DNA of 64,000 nt from Candidatus Loosdrechtia aerotolerans (GCA_021646405.1 SOER01000005.1:82305-146304); one strand, 5' to 3'. Shown: positions 9,604-19,900, numbered from the stretch's first letter. Made by a program: numbers and translations. Notes: generated from the sequence alone by a model not told the origin.

Positions 9604-10131
9604 ATGAATTTCAAAGGACACATTACCGGTGGAATCGTCAGTGGAACGATCCTTGCATCTGCAACATTTCTCCTGAAAGACTTTTTTGGGGGGGCTGACC
9701 CTCTTCAATCCGTATTATCAATCTTCGGGATAACCGTTTTTTTCAGCCTTTTTCCAGATGTTGATATAGGTTCGGTACTGCAACGGTGGTTTTATAGGGC
9801 AATATTCATCATCTTATTATATCTTGGATACCAAAAACAGTATGAACTTGCAACCCTCATAGCAATTATCGCCCTTACTCCGATATTGCATCATCATCGG
9901 GGATGGACGCATAGTTATATCGCGGCGTTTTTCGTGCCTGTATCTTTAGCATGTCTGTACGAGTATATTCTTATAAAAGATCACCAATCATATACCTGGT
10001 CAACAAGACAAATTTACGGGTATATGCAGGATCACATGTGGGTGATCATTGCCTGTATTTTTGGCTGGTGTACCCATTTACTTCTGGACTCCCAAATACC
10101 ATTCTTTAAAAATGACAGAGGACACCAGTAG
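9604..10131 (+). CDS. YdjM/DUF457-family membrane-bound metal-dependent hydrolase-like protein
   Basis: 175 residues with about four hydrophobic segments. The family marks are visible: an early GHITGG, a PDVDIGS motif, an HHRGWTHS motif and a late CTHLLLDSQ motif. Their histidines and aspartates are thought to bind metal. The in vivo role of the family is poorly known. An AGAAAGGA ribosome site precedes the ATG. It lies 78 bp upstream of nikR in the same direction, with no further link visible. Confidence 0.82.
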   Translation: MNFKGHITGGIVSGTILASATFLLKDFFGGADPLQSVLSIFGITVFFSLFPDVDIGSVLQRWFYRAIFIILLYLGYQKQYELATLIAIIALTPILHHHRGWTHSYIAAFFVPVSLACLYEYILIKDHQSYTWSTRQIYGYMQDHMWVIIACIFGWCTHLLLDSQIPFFKNDRGHQ

Positions 10132-10209
10132 GAAAATCAAAAAATACTTGACGCTGCTTCCCTCATGCTATTATTATAAAGAAAGTAACACAAGGAAGAA
10201 AGGAATACT

Positions 10210-10626
10210 ATGTCAGATTTGGTAAGATTTGGTATCTCTCTGGAAAAGGAATTGCTCGAGAGGTTTGACAGGCATATTAAAGGAAAAAAATACACCAACC
10301 GGTCTGAGGCTATACGTGACCTGATTCGGGATGATCTGGTTAAAAGAGAGTGGCTCGAGGATAAAGAGGTTACAGGATCAATTACCCTCGTGTACAATCA
10401 TCACAAAAGAGAGCTAACCAATTTCCTTATCGATATCCAGCATGATTATCATACTATCATCCTTTCTACTCAACACATTCATTTAGATGAAGATAATTGT
10501 CTGGAGATAATTGTAATAAAGGGCAAACCCCAGGAGATTGAAGGGTTATACAGCAAGCTAAAATCGGCAAAAGGTGTAAAACATGGTGGACTTGCAATGA
10601 CAACGACAGGGAAAGAGATTGTTTAA
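10210..10626 (+). CDS. nikR: Nickel-responsive transcriptional regulator NikR
   Basis: 138 residues. A ribbon-helix-helix DNA-binding domain (1-45) precedes a C-terminal ACT-like metal domain. The four nickel ligands are present with correct spacing: H78, H89, H91 and C97. The family binds operators when nickel is plentiful and represses nickel uptake genes. No nickel transporter is adjacent, but the next gene encodes a secreted histidine-rich protein. A candidate dyad lies between the two at 10693-10718. Confidence 0.95.
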   Translation: MSDLVRFGISLEKELLERFDRHIKGKKYTNRSEAIRDLIRDDLVKREWLEDKEVTGSITLVYNHHKRELTNFLIDIQHDYHTIILSTQHIHLDEDNCLEIIVIKGKPQEIEGLYSKLKSAKGVKHGGLAMTTTGKEIV

Positions 10627-10692
10627 TGCATGCCTCTTTCAAGAGAAAAAGATGCTTAATATATTTTTTCTATAAGTAGCACGAATATAATT

Positions 10693-10718
10693 ATTATAAC
10701 ATGCAGCGATATTATAAT
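10693..10718. promoter_or_regulatory. AT-rich dyad between nikR and a His-rich protein gene
   Basis: The half-sites attataa (10693-10699) and ttataat (10712-10718) form a perfect 7-12-7 dyad upstream of the gene at 10806. NikR binds spaced dyads, so this is a candidate operator. It could also be chance in AT-rich DNA. Confidence 0.25.
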
Positions 10719-10805
10719 TTTCAACATGATAAAGCTGAACATCGCTAAGACAGGTAAATACAAAAAGGAAAAAATTTCACCATTTACATTGAAAAGGAGT
10801 TATCT

Positions 10806-11354
10806 ATGATAAAAAGTATTATTATAAAGTGCGGTATATTTCTCCTGCTTTTCTCCTGCTGTTACACGCATGGCATCTCTGCCCATGAGAGTCATAGTCA
10901 TTCCCATGATACCCTAATAACCATTGGTAAAAAAACGTTTATTCACCTTAAATCGGCCTTATCTGTTTATCAGGATATCTATGATCAATTAGTAAAAAAA
11001 GATTTCAACAGAATAACGGACTTAGCTGAAGGATTATCTGAGGCCGCACAGCAGGCTATTCGAACCGAACCTGAGGGTCCTGGCCGTCACATGATGGAAC
11101 ATGTCCTTGACGGGGCAACAGGTTTACAGAAAGCAAAGGGCATGCAAGAAGCACAAGAGGCCTTTGCCTCAGTTACCGATGCTCTTTCCCCTTTTTTTAC
11201 ATCATGGCCTAACCAGTTAAAACGGAACAAATTGAAATTATGCCGCTGCAAGAATAAACACTGCTGGCTCCAGCCGCAGTATAGTCCCCTGGTATGCCCC
11301 TACTCTTCGGCCCAATCATCGGCCTGTTTAGATATAGAAGTGAAACACGAATAG
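10806..11354 (+). CDS. Secreted histidine-rich protein, DUF3347-like
   Basis: 182 residues. A signal peptide precedes a mature start with HESHSHSHD, a likely metal-binding tail. A helical region then resembles DUF3347, with a CKNKHCWLQP motif and a following VCPYS where that family has its conserved C-x-WLQ and Cys positions. A periplasmic metal-binding or metal-sensing role is plausible. It lies downstream of nikR with 180 bp between, and could be NikR controlled. AAAAGGAG precedes the ATG. I am fairly sure it is a real gene and unsure of its function. Confidence 0.7.
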   Translation: MIKSIIIKCGIFLLLFSCCYTHGISAHESHSHSHDTLITIGKKTFIHLKSALSVYQDIYDQLVKKDFNRITDLAEGLSEAAQQAIRTEPEGPGRHMMEHVLDGATGLQKAKGMQEAQEAFASVTDALSPFFTSWPNQLKRNKLKLCRCKNKHCWLQPQYSPLVCPYSSAQSSACLDIEVKHE

Positions 11355-11377
11355 AAAATTTTCTTCCTTAGAGCGTG

Positions 11378-11476
11378 TTATTCACTTTGAAATACCACCT
11401 CAGCAAATCTTCTGAGCATGAGTATGGCGAAAGCAGGGAAATGAAGGCCAGATGTAACTTTATCTCTTCGATTTTC
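11378..11476 (-). pseudogene. IS5-type transposase C-terminal remnant
   Basis: About 32 codons read on the minus strand end in AFAILMLRRFAEVVFQ and a stop. This resembles the common C-terminal tail of IS5-group transposases (LAFALLMLRRL). No upstream part of the transposase remains. Confidence 0.45.
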
Positions 11477-11492
11477 CAAAGGGGAGTATCTG

Positions 11493-12794
11493 TTAAAAGT
11501 TATACCCTACACTTCCAATAAAAGTCCTGTCTTCTTTCTCATTTCCCTCAGCCGGCGTGTTGTCATACTGGTCGAGGAATTCCAGACTCAATGCAATGGC
11601 ATTTGTTAAATTGTGTCTGATACCCAAGCCAGAATCCACACGCCAGTCATCACTATTTTCAACGCTTTGTGTATATTCTGATTTAGCATAGAGCTTTGTA
11701 TCACTCCGTATGACCCAATCCACATATTGACCAACCCTTACGCCGAAATAGTCATCCGTTATTCCACCATGGAATCTCTCATACGTATATGCAGGTCCGG
11801 CTTCTGCTCTGTATCTTAACCACTCTTTATCGATAACCCGATAACCAGCGCCTGGTGATGAGATAAACCGATAATTTAAATCTTCGATCTCGTCATGCTC
11901 AAAGTACTGGTTAAAAAATGAGTAAAATCTGGGGGTATGTTTGTATTCATATTTTCCGGTAGCTTTTTGCTCATTGATCGTCTCCACGTCTTCATCAGTA
12001 ACTTTGTCTGTTACGGTCTCATATAAAGCAATCGCGTCAAAGTATATATTATCCGTCGCTCTTTCGTTAGCATAGCTTCCCTTTAGATGGACTGTTGTTG
12101 ACTCTGTGTTTCCATCTTTCACGCTGATACCTGCATCAAAATTTCCTCTCCATGCCTTTAGTAATGCAGCCTCTGTTTCTTCCCCGGCCTGAGCAATTTC
12201 TTCAACATTGGCAGTTGTTGCCTGCGCTGTACTACTTTCTGCTTCCGGTGTGTTAACCTCTAAAGGCTGAACCTCTTCCTTGCTGATAACAGACGGTGCA
12301 TTATCGGGAACCGTCTGCTGTACCACCACTGCTTCTTCAGCAGCGATTTTCGTTGTTTCAATCCCCATATCAAATAAAGTTAATGTATCCGTCTTAGTAT
12401 GAACGGCTTCTTTTATAGAAAAATTTTCTGGCTTAGGTATCCTGAGAAAAGAAACTTTCTTCCCACCTTCGTGGTCTACAATAATAATCTCTTTTCCTCC
12501 GGAAATAAGGTTTACATCGTCTAACAGAATATCACTTACCGTATCATCTGTTTTCCGAAAAGAAATGAATTCTCCGTTAACATTCACTATCTCTCCCTCA
12601 AAGACGGTACCATCAATCATTCTTATCTCATCTGCATATGCCGTCCCTATAAGATATACCCACGTTGCTAAAAAGGCCATTAGCGACACTATACAAAAAC
12701 TTTTTTTGGAATAAATCTTTAAACTTTTACCCTTTGGTTTTCGTAAACGGTAAACATTTTGCCTACTACTTACTATACAATACATCCTGTTCAT
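11493..12794 (-). CDS. DUF481 (YdiY-like) outer-membrane beta-barrel protein
   Basis: About 433 residues from the ATG at 12794, chosen because GAAAGGA lies eight bases upstream; an in-frame ATG at 12812 has no such site. An N-terminal hydrophobic export segment is followed by a small domain (MIDGTVFEGEIVNV) and a low-complexity Ala/Glu/Thr linker. The C-terminal half is a predicted barrel of alternating strands ending in a GYNF-type aromatic residue. This matches DUF481 proteins induced by salt or alkaline stress in other bacteria. It is the only gene in its transcription unit. Confidence 0.85.
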   Translation of the reverse strand: MNRMYCIVSSRQNVYRLRKPKGKSLKIYSKKSFCIVSLMAFLATWVYLIGTAYADEIRMIDGTVFEGEIVNVNGEFISFRKTDDTVSDILLDDVNLISGGKEIIIVDHEGGKKVSFLRIPKPENFSIKEAVHTKTDTLTLFDMGIETTKIAAEEAVVVQQTVPDNAPSVISKEEVQPLEVNTPEAESSTAQATTANVEEIAQAGEETEAALLKAWRGNFDAGISVKDGNTESTTVHLKGSYANERATDNIYFDAIALYETVTDKVTDEDVETINEQKATGKYEYKHTPRFYSFFNQYFEHDEIEDLNYRFISSPGAGYRVIDKEWLRYRAEAGPAYTYERFHGGITDDYFGVRVGQYVDWVIRSDTKLYAKSEYTQSVENSDDWRVDSGLGIRHNLTNAIALSLEFLDQYDNTPAEGNEKEDRTFIGSVGYNF

Positions 12795-12832
12795 CAATGT
12801 TTCCTTTCTCATCTAATGTAACATAAAATAGA

Positions 12833-13201
12833 TCAGCGCGGTCTCTTCCCGGACTGCAAAAGCAGGTATTCTCTTAGCGCAACCGCCTGATTATATTCCA
12901 CATCACGGGCTGAGAATAACAGCGTCAGCCGTCCTTTCGCCGCTTCATCAAGGAGCTTCTTCATAATCTGTGGCTTAGCGTCGAGTTCCAAAAAGTAACG
13001 ACTCTTGAATACCTCCCATTTTGACTTGTCGTGACCAAACCACTTTCGCAAGGCTGTACTCGGTGCCACATCCTTCAACCACAAATCGGCCTGTACACGC
13101 TCCTTTGTCATTCCACGAGGCCACACCCGGTCCACAAGAACACGAAAACCATCGTGCGGATTGGCCGGTTCATAAACGCGTTTCGCATGAATATCCAGCA
13201 T
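12833..13201 (-). CDS. DUF488 family protein (YeaO-like)
   Basis: 122 residues covering a complete short DUF488 protein. The conserved RVLVDRVWPRG near the N-terminus, the DLWLKDVAPS segment and the TLLFSARD motif are all visible. The family function is unknown. Its codon use and GC content are higher than those of its neighbours. AGGAGGAT lies before the start region. Upstream, in 13202-13568, I see only a decayed transposase start at 13358. Confidence 0.9.
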   Translation of the reverse strand: MLDIHAKRVYEPANPHDGFRVLVDRVWPRGMTKERVQADLWLKDVAPSTALRKWFGHDKSKWEVFKSRYFLELDAKPQIMKKLLDEAAKGRLTLLFSARDVEYNQAVALREYLLLQSGKRPR

Positions 13202-13357
13202 AATGTATTTTTGTTTGAATGGGTAATCCTCCTTCGCTGTATGACTTTAGAGCCTGCTCAAAGGCTAGCCGTATAAATGTCCTGTATTTTCTCTGTTCCT
13301 ATTATAGCGAATTCTCAATTCTCTTTCACTTTAAATCTTCAGCAACAGAAAGAACCC

Positions 13358-13445
13358 ATGACAAGACTTTTACGTGAGGAATACTCCGGTGTGTATTATT
13401 ATATTTATGTTATTAACCGGGAAAATGGCCAGTTAAAAAACATAT
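13358..13445 (+). pseudogene. REP-associated transposase N-terminal remnant
   Basis: The translation begins MTRLLREEYSGVYYY and continues with INRENG and KNIFY, close to the usual start of Y1/REP-associated transposases (MARPLRIEYSGAYYHV). It breaks off after about 28 codons. A sister fragment lies at 16272 in the same orientation. Confidence 0.6.
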
Positions 13446-13568
13446 TTTATATTTGTAAGGAAGTTATGAAAGGAAGTATCCTATGATTCAATTGAATCCA
13501 AAATGAGGAGAAACAGGATATATGAGATATCTGTCTTGCTTATCCCATCTACCCTGTTTCACAAAAGA

Positions 13569-15968
13569 TTACGGCGCAGAAAGGTTGCGATCAAGCTTTG
13601 AGATAAAGGCATTAGCATCACCATTCAAAGAGGTATCAAAGGCATCTTCCGTTGTAGGAAAGTCTGATGACAAAGTAATACCAGTCACATAGACATTCTT
13701 ATCGCCATCCAGGGCTATAGAATAACCATGATCGTGACCATTTCCTCCCAAAAAGGTAGATGCACGTAGTTTTGTTAAATACTTATTGAGTTTTGATACA
13801 AAGGCATCAGAATCACCATTCAAAGAGGTATCAAAAGCGCCTTCCGTTGTGGGAAAGTCTGATGACCGAGTCCTGCCAGTTACATAAACATTCTTATCGC
13901 TGTCCAGGGCTATAGAAACCTGATCTTCAATTTCTCCCAAAAAGGTAGATGCACGTAGTTTTGTCAAATACTTGTTGAGTTTTGATACGAAGGCATCTCC
14001 GCCATTAAAAGAGGTATCAAAGGCACCTTCTGTTGTGGGAAAGTCTGATGACTGAGTCCTGCCAGTCACATAGACATTCTTATCGCTACCCAGGGCTAGA
14101 GACTGACCATAATCATCGCTTTCTCCTCCCAAAAAGGTAGATCCCCGTAGTTTTGTTAAATACTTGTTGAGCTTTAATACGAAGACATCAGAACCACCAT
14201 TAAAAGAGGTATCAAAGGCATCTTCCGTTGTAGGAAAGTCTGATGACTGAGTCCTGCCAGTCACATAGACATTCTTATCGCCATCCAGGGCTATAGAATA
14301 ACCATGGTCGTAATCATTTCCTCCCAAAAAGGTAGATGCACGTAGTTTTGTCAAATCTCTTTTTAACTTTGATACGAAGGCATCATAAAGACCGCCATTA
14401 AAAGAGGTATCAAAAGCGCCTTCCGTTGTAGGAAAGTCTGATGACCGAGTCTCGCCAATCACATAGACATTCCTATCGCCATCCAGGGCTATAGAATAAC
14501 CAAGATCGTAATCATTTCCTCCCAAAAAGGTAGATGCACGTAGTTTTGTTAAATCACTATTGAGCTTTGACACGAAAGCATCAGAACGACTATTCAAAGA
14601 GGTATCAAAAGCGCCTTTCGTTGTGGGAAAGTCTGATGACGAAGTATGACCAGTCACATAGACATTCCCATCGCGATCCAGAGCCAGAGAATAGCCCCTA
14701 TCAAAGCTTCCTCCCCCCAAATAGGTAGATGCACGAAGTTTTGTCAAATCACTGTTGAGTTTCGATACAAAGATATCAGAGATATCATCATCATCTCCAA
14801 AATTATAAGAGGTATCAAAGGCACCCTCTGTTGTGGGAAAATCGAGTGACTCAGTAGAACCAGTCACATAGACATTCCCATCGCGATCCAGAGCCAGAGA
14901 ATAGCCCCTATCATAGCTTCCTCCTCCCAGATAGGTAGATGCAAAGAGTGGGTCTATAACGAGTTCCCGTGCTTTATCATAACTTGCGACCTTGAAACCA
15001 TAAACGAGTTGAGGAGTTCCGGGTTTGAAGTCGGAAGTCTTTGATTTTGAATTTCGGATCTCAGATTTCGGAATTGAGAAGCTCTGTTCTGTGTTCTGAC
15101 TTCTGTCTTCCGTCTCCTGAATCCGGTATTCAACAGCTACTTCCACCTTCTTTCCATCTATTTCCTGATAGGCTACAGGTTTTGTGAAGGTAACGGTTCC
15201 TAAAACCGTTTCTGCCTCTAGCTGTCCTTCTTTATTCACTCGTAAAGCATTTGCACCGCTGAGCTTTACCTGTATTATCCCCGGATCTGTATCAGGGCTG
15301 ATGTAAAAGAGCTTCTCCACGTTGTTTCCATACGCCTTTAATTTTAGGTCTATACCCTTATAGATCTCTCCAAGGTTAACAATCTCATACGTCAGGATAG
15401 TGCTCTTCCACTGTGACGGGTCGTTCCCTTTAAAGTAATTTACCTCGGTTACCGACTTCTCTTCCCCTTCTATTGTATTAATCCTTCCCTGTACGATCTC
15501 CTCTTTCAGCACCACCCTCTTTGCCCGTATCTCATGCTGTGCATTATTCTTTCCTAAAAGAGGTACTACGGTATTGCCCAGTACCAGAGAAGGGGTATAT
15601 GTCTCCGGATTCCCCTGTATTATATATCTTTTTAAATAGAGGTTTACAGGACTGTTAACGGTATGAAAATCTTTTATGGAAGCACATAAGTGTTCGCCCC
15701 TGCCTTTTCCATTGTCAATCTTTGGCAGGGAATAGACAATCTCCCCGTCTTTCGTTACAAAGACCTTCCCTCCAAAGGTGTTGGCGTAGAATTTTACCCT
15801 TTCATCCACCTGACCTTCGTTGCTTATGAAAGGCATCTGGAGTTTCTGTATCTTCCCGGATATCTCTGTCTTTGATGGTTTGCCTATACCCTCCGTATCG
15901 GCCAGAAGCGATTTGGATAAAGACATGGTTGACAAAAGAACTGCTGGTATTACAAAAGCCCTTTTCAT
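13569..15968 (-). CDS. Secreted SBBP-repeat beta-propeller protein
   Basis: 799 residues from the ATG at 15968, chosen because GGAGGG lies eight bases upstream and the protein then opens with a signal peptide. Residues about 30-300 form the N-terminal domain common to planctomycete and deltaproteobacterial SBBP proteins. Seven repeats of about 65 residues follow (STFLGG, NVYVTG, SSDFPTTEGAFDTS, DAFVSKL). SBBP repeats fold as propeller blades in extracellular proteins of unknown ligand. The repeats are very alike, so recent expansion is likely. There is no sorting tag after the last blade; the protein ends at once in DRNLSAP, so it may be shortened. Residues near 285-320 derive from a dispersed repeat. 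Confidence 0.88.
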   Translation of the reverse strand: MKRAFVIPAVLLSTMSLSKSLLADTEGIGKPSKTEISGKIQKLQMPFISNEGQVDERVKFYANTFGGKVFVTKDGEIVYSLPKIDNGKGRGEHLCASIKDFHTVNSPVNLYLKRYIIQGNPETYTPSLVLGNTVVPLLGKNNAQHEIRAKRVVLKEEIVQGRINTIEGEEKSVTEVNYFKGNDPSQWKSTILTYEIVNLGEIYKGIDLKLKAYGNNVEKLFYISPDTDPGIIQVKLSGANALRVNKEGQLEAETVLGTVTFTKPVAYQEIDGKKVEVAVEYRIQETEDRSQNTEQSFSIPKSEIRNSKSKTSDFKPGTPQLVYGFKVASYDKARELVIDPLFASTYLGGGSYDRGYSLALDRDGNVYVTGSTESLDFPTTEGAFDTSYNFGDDDDISDIFVSKLNSDLTKLRASTYLGGGSFDRGYSLALDRDGNVYVTGHTSSSDFPTTKGAFDTSLNSRSDAFVSKLNSDLTKLRASTFLGGNDYDLGYSIALDGDRNVYVIGETRSSDFPTTEGAFDTSFNGGLYDAFVSKLKRDLTKLRASTFLGGNDYDHGYSIALDGDKNVYVTGRTQSSDFPTTEDAFDTSFNGGSDVFVLKLNKYLTKLRGSTFLGGESDDYGQSLALGSDKNVYVTGRTQSSDFPTTEGAFDTSFNGGDAFVSKLNKYLTKLRASTFLGEIEDQVSIALDSDKNVYVTGRTRSSDFPTTEGAFDTSLNGDSDAFVSKLNKYLTKLRASTFLGGNGHDHGYSIALDGDKNVYVTGITLSSDFPTTEDAFDTSLNGDANAFISKLDRNLSAP
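15018..15122. repeat. Dispersed repeat in frame within the SBBP gene
   Basis: The segment translates as ETEDRSQNTEQ followed by IPKSEIRNSKSKTSDF. This is the string that FRIS-type and tcttcc-type intergenic repeats give when read in frame. It lies between the N-terminal domain and the first blade and keeps the reading frame. Confidence 0.6.
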
Positions 15969-16271
15969 CTTTACATCCCTCCCTTTCTGCATTTGCCTTG
16001 CTGCAAAACGATAATTTTTGAAAAAATATCTTCTGCATAAGGCTATCTTGCTCCTGAAGTGTCAATTATACGTGTCAGTGTCAGTTATATGTGTCAGTGT
16101 CTGCTACTTATACTGATACTGTCCATTGTTACAAGGCCCTGCACTTTACGTCCCAACATCGCTAAGGATTTGCCTTTATCGTTCTGTTTTTGTATCGTTA
16201 TCTTGAATGGAGAAATTACGTAGTTTACTATATGGCAAAACAAATACCAGTAAATATGAGAATGAAAAATC

Positions 16272-16350
16272 CTGGCAAGACCTTTCCATGTGGAATATTC
16301 CGGTGCATATTATTGTGTTATTAATCGGAAAGAATGGCCGGTTTTGAAAA
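16272..16350 (+). pseudogene. REP-associated transposase N-terminal remnant
   Basis: The translation LARPFHVEYSGAYYCVINR matches the first strand region of Y1/REP-associated transposases but has lost its ATG and runs to a stop after about 28 codons. It is in direct orientation with the fragment at 13358, on the other side of the SBBP gene. Confidence 0.6.
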
Positions 16351-16360
16351 AAACCTGAAA

Positions 16361-16528
16361 AGCTCCGTTAGGAGCGGTATGTTAATAGAAAAACAATTTG
16401 TACCATTATCAAGCTCCGGAGGAGCGGCATAGAAGGCAGGCAATTCATATGCCGCACCTCTGGAGCTTATCCTCATATTTTCGTTTTATCTATTAATATT
16501 TCACCCCTACGGAGTTATTTTTCAAAAA
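16361..16528. repeat. Dispersed element with gctcc/ggagc palindromes, copy 2
   Basis: The arms aagctccggaggagcggcat and its imperfect complement atgccgcacctctggagctt are inverted. They are followed by the conserved tail cacccctacggagttatttttcaaaaac. The rest of 15993-16546 holds only the transposase fragment and a short gtcagtgtcagt direct repeat. Confidence 0.65.
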
Positions 16529-16546
16529 CGAAAGCAACATTGCCCC

Positions 16547-16900
16547 CTATCCTCTTATGACGAGGCGAAAGATGAGTTCAAGGCCAAAGATAGTTGCCAA
16601 TAAGACTGTGCACAGTATTGCATACTCCAGCAACCTCTTATCTCTTTTTTTCCTGAAGCGGGAGGTATAAACCAAGGCCATAATTGCAAGGATCGTTGAA
16701 AACACCTCAACGGTAGCAGATTCAACAGTACCTCCAATTCTCGCATACCGTCTGGCCAGTATCTCTAATAAGTCAAAGCCAAGACAAACATACAGGGCTA
16801 TTACAGCAGGCTTAACGGACTTGTCAGGCCTTGCCTTCAGAAGCAATACAAGGGCCACACAGGCTGCCGTGAACGCGAATAACTCAAAAATCGATTCCAT
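16547..16900 (-). CDS. Small membrane protein, unknown function
   Basis: 117 residues with three or four hydrophobic helices (about 5-21, 32-48, 62-78 and 95-115) and a basic RFRKKRDKR loop. I do not recognise the family. It starts 51 bp after the YhaN-like gene in the same direction and may be the third gene of that unit. Its composition is like that of the YhaN gene. Confidence 0.6.
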   Translation of the reverse strand: MESIFELFAFTAACVALVLLLKARPDKSVKPAVIALYVCLGFDLLEILARRYARIGGTVESATVEVFSTILAIMALVYTSRFRKKRDKRLLEYAILCTVLLATIFGLELIFRLVIRG

Positions 16901-16951
16901 GTTATATTTCCTTTTTGTGTAGGAATTTTCTCAAAGTGTGCAATCGAACCC

Positions 16952-19900
16952 TCAAGTAAGTTCATGGATAAAAACCCCTGCTTTCGCCTCAAGCCCGTCT
17001 GCCAGCTCAATAACCCGGCTGTGGTGAGTGAAAAGTAATACCTGGGTACTGAACGCCAGCTCCGCGAGGATATCGAGGCAGACCCTTGTACGGTTGTCAT
17101 CAAAGCCTACGAGGATATCGTCGACGATAAAGGGCATGGGCTCTCCCTTGCTCAGATGTTGCTCAAGGGTAGCGAGACGAAGCGACAGGTAAAGCTGATC
17201 CCGGGTTCCGTCACTCATTCCATCGACGGTTACCTCAACATCGTTTGGACGAACACCAAGCAGGATGGGTTTGCCACTTTCATCCAATTCATCCCGAAGA
17301 TTCGCATAAGATCCCAGGGTGAGTTTGGAAAAAAGCTCGCCAGCCCTGGCCAGAACCGGGGCCTGGTTTTTCTTCCGATAATCCTCTATTCGCTGTTCGA
17401 GAATAAGCGCAGCAATTTGCAAACGTAGATACTGTTCAACACCAGAAACCATGGTGGCAAGATGCTGCTCTGCCTCCTCCGATGCATTTGCGGCTACGGC
17501 ACTGCCATCCCTGGCCCTGATCTCGTTTTGAAGCGTTTGTCGTTGGTCCCGTAGCGTGTCCCGGTTTGCCTGCAGCTCTTTCAGTTCCGTGGATATCCTC
17601 TCCAGTTCGCCCTCGGTAGCATCGATATCGGACTCGCTGGCCTCTTTCTCCAATTCCTGAATGCTCAAACCATCCCCATTGCGTGTGAGCTCTTGTCCAA
17701 GCGTATCAAGCTTCTGCTGCAGTTCGTGCTTTTTTCTCGAGTTTTCACCGGCCGATTCCAGCTCATCGTCGGTCTCAACACCTGCCTGTTCCCTCAACAA
17801 AGCAAGCTGTTCGTGCGCCGTCCGAATCTTTATGCCGGCGTCTTCGATCTCTTCCTGTATCTCTTTTATCTGAACCTCTATCTTTTTGAGGCTTACCCGC
17901 GCTTCACGCGCCTCATTCAGGTTCCGGTTAAGCTGAGCAGCAATAGTGCTCGCCTCCTGCCCTTCCCTTTTGAACCCAATACCATCGGCGAACTCAAACA
18001 CCTTTTTTTCAAATTCCGCTGCAACCTGGTCCATTCCGAAAATTCGTCTACGCAATTCTTCTGATTTGTTATATTTTTCAAAGAACTTCACCAGTTGATC
18101 GAATATCTCAATTGCATGCTCCGGATGAACATCAGATTTCAATCCCAAACCGTCAATAGCCTGACCCCATTCCTGTATCCAGTTGGATTGATCATATCCG
18201 ATTGACTTGAGTTCTTCACGCGTTCTATTGATGTGAATCCCTGTTTTATCCAGCAAATGCTCGAGTTGACGCTTCCGCCCGAGAACAGCTTCCTCTTGTT
18301 CGACTCGCTGTTCACAGAGATTTATCATGGCCTCAAGACTCATCTCTCGCAGGTCTGTTGTATCGTCGAATTTGGATATGTGAAGCGAAATAGATTCCTT
18401 TAGTGCTTTACAGTTCCCGGCAAGTTTTTTCGCATCACCATCAACAGTATTCGCCGACCGAACGTTCTCCAGAAGCTTTTCTACTTTGAGAAGCCACTGC
18501 TTCATCTCCCGGGGTGTTCCGGGATCGACTCCCAGCGGCTTCCAAGTATCATTCCATTCCTTCTGAAGGGCTTCCCTGGCCTCATTTGCCTTTCCGGTTT
18601 CTTCTATGATGTCGCTCTGACGCAATTTCAGGTCTTCAATCTTCGCCTCGAGACCTGCGCGTTTCACCACCTGGTCTGCGGCCAAACGAAGCCGGTCCGA
18701 TACGTGATCTGCGGCATCAACCTTTTGTTCATAGAAACTAAGAAGATCGGAATCAGGCGCAAACTCCCTGATATCCTTTTCGACGTTATTCTTTTCGATA
18801 TACTTGCGTTTTATAAGATTCCATCCGGTATTCCGTATTGTTCGCGATTCTTCCAGCTCCTGGATTGTTGGCACATCGCTTGTTAACAACAGCGCTTTTA
18901 GATCCTGTTCTGCCTGTTTCTGTTCCTTTTTGAGTTCCTTTTGTTTCCGGTTATAATCCCTGATATTACTGGATAGTTCTTCAAACTGTTTCTCGAACGT
19001 ATCCAGGGTCTCGGACACAGGCATGGCCACTTTTGCAAGCGCTTCGATTGTCCCGGAAAATCTTCCGAGCCTGGAAAACTCACTCTCACAGGCTGCTCTT
19101 TCATCGGAGGCACGTTTTTGCGAATCGGCCAGTCGCTGCTCAAGATCACCGGCCTTACGGGCCGCTGCAATCGCTGCCTTCAATTCGCTGAGATCCAAAT
19201 TCGACTGAGCCTGTTCACTCAGCTCTTTCCTGATTGTCTCCTGTTCGTCTTCGCTATCTCGCAGTGTGGCCTCGGCCTTCTCCTTCTTTTGATTCAGGAG
19301 ACCATGCTTCTGTGCCAAACCGGAAATCCACTTTTTGTTGTTGATCAGCGGTCGTAGCTGGTCGGCATCATCGAGACTGATATCAGGACGCACGCCTTTT
19401 AACAGTTGCTCTGCCTCATTGCGCAGCAAACGCCGTTTTCCATCCTGTTGCGGGCGGTCTTTAATTGTTTTTTCAACAGCACCCAATTCTTTCTGAATGG
19501 CCAGGATTGTTTCTTCGTTATCCAGCAAGTCATTACGGACATTCAATGATTCTGATTCTTCTTTCAGACGAGACAGCCTGGTCTCGGCCCTTGCTTTCGC
19601 TTCACTGGCCGTTTGCAGGTTGTCACTGGCGGTCTTGCGTTTTTCTCCGAAATCTTCCGGCAGAAGCAATACTTCTCTCAATCCTTCAATTCTAACCATT
19701 ACGTCCCGGCGCTCAGCCAATGCAACTTTCACACGATTAAGCCGGTCCAGACGACTTTTCTCTCTGCTTTTCTCAATGATAGTATCCTCGACCTGCTTAA
19801 TAGCAGAAAGGGTATCAGCGAGTTCTTTTTGCAACCTTTTCCATTCAGCAACAGGAAGACTCGCATTCCTGATTCGCTTTTGTGCTTCCTTGAAATTGAG

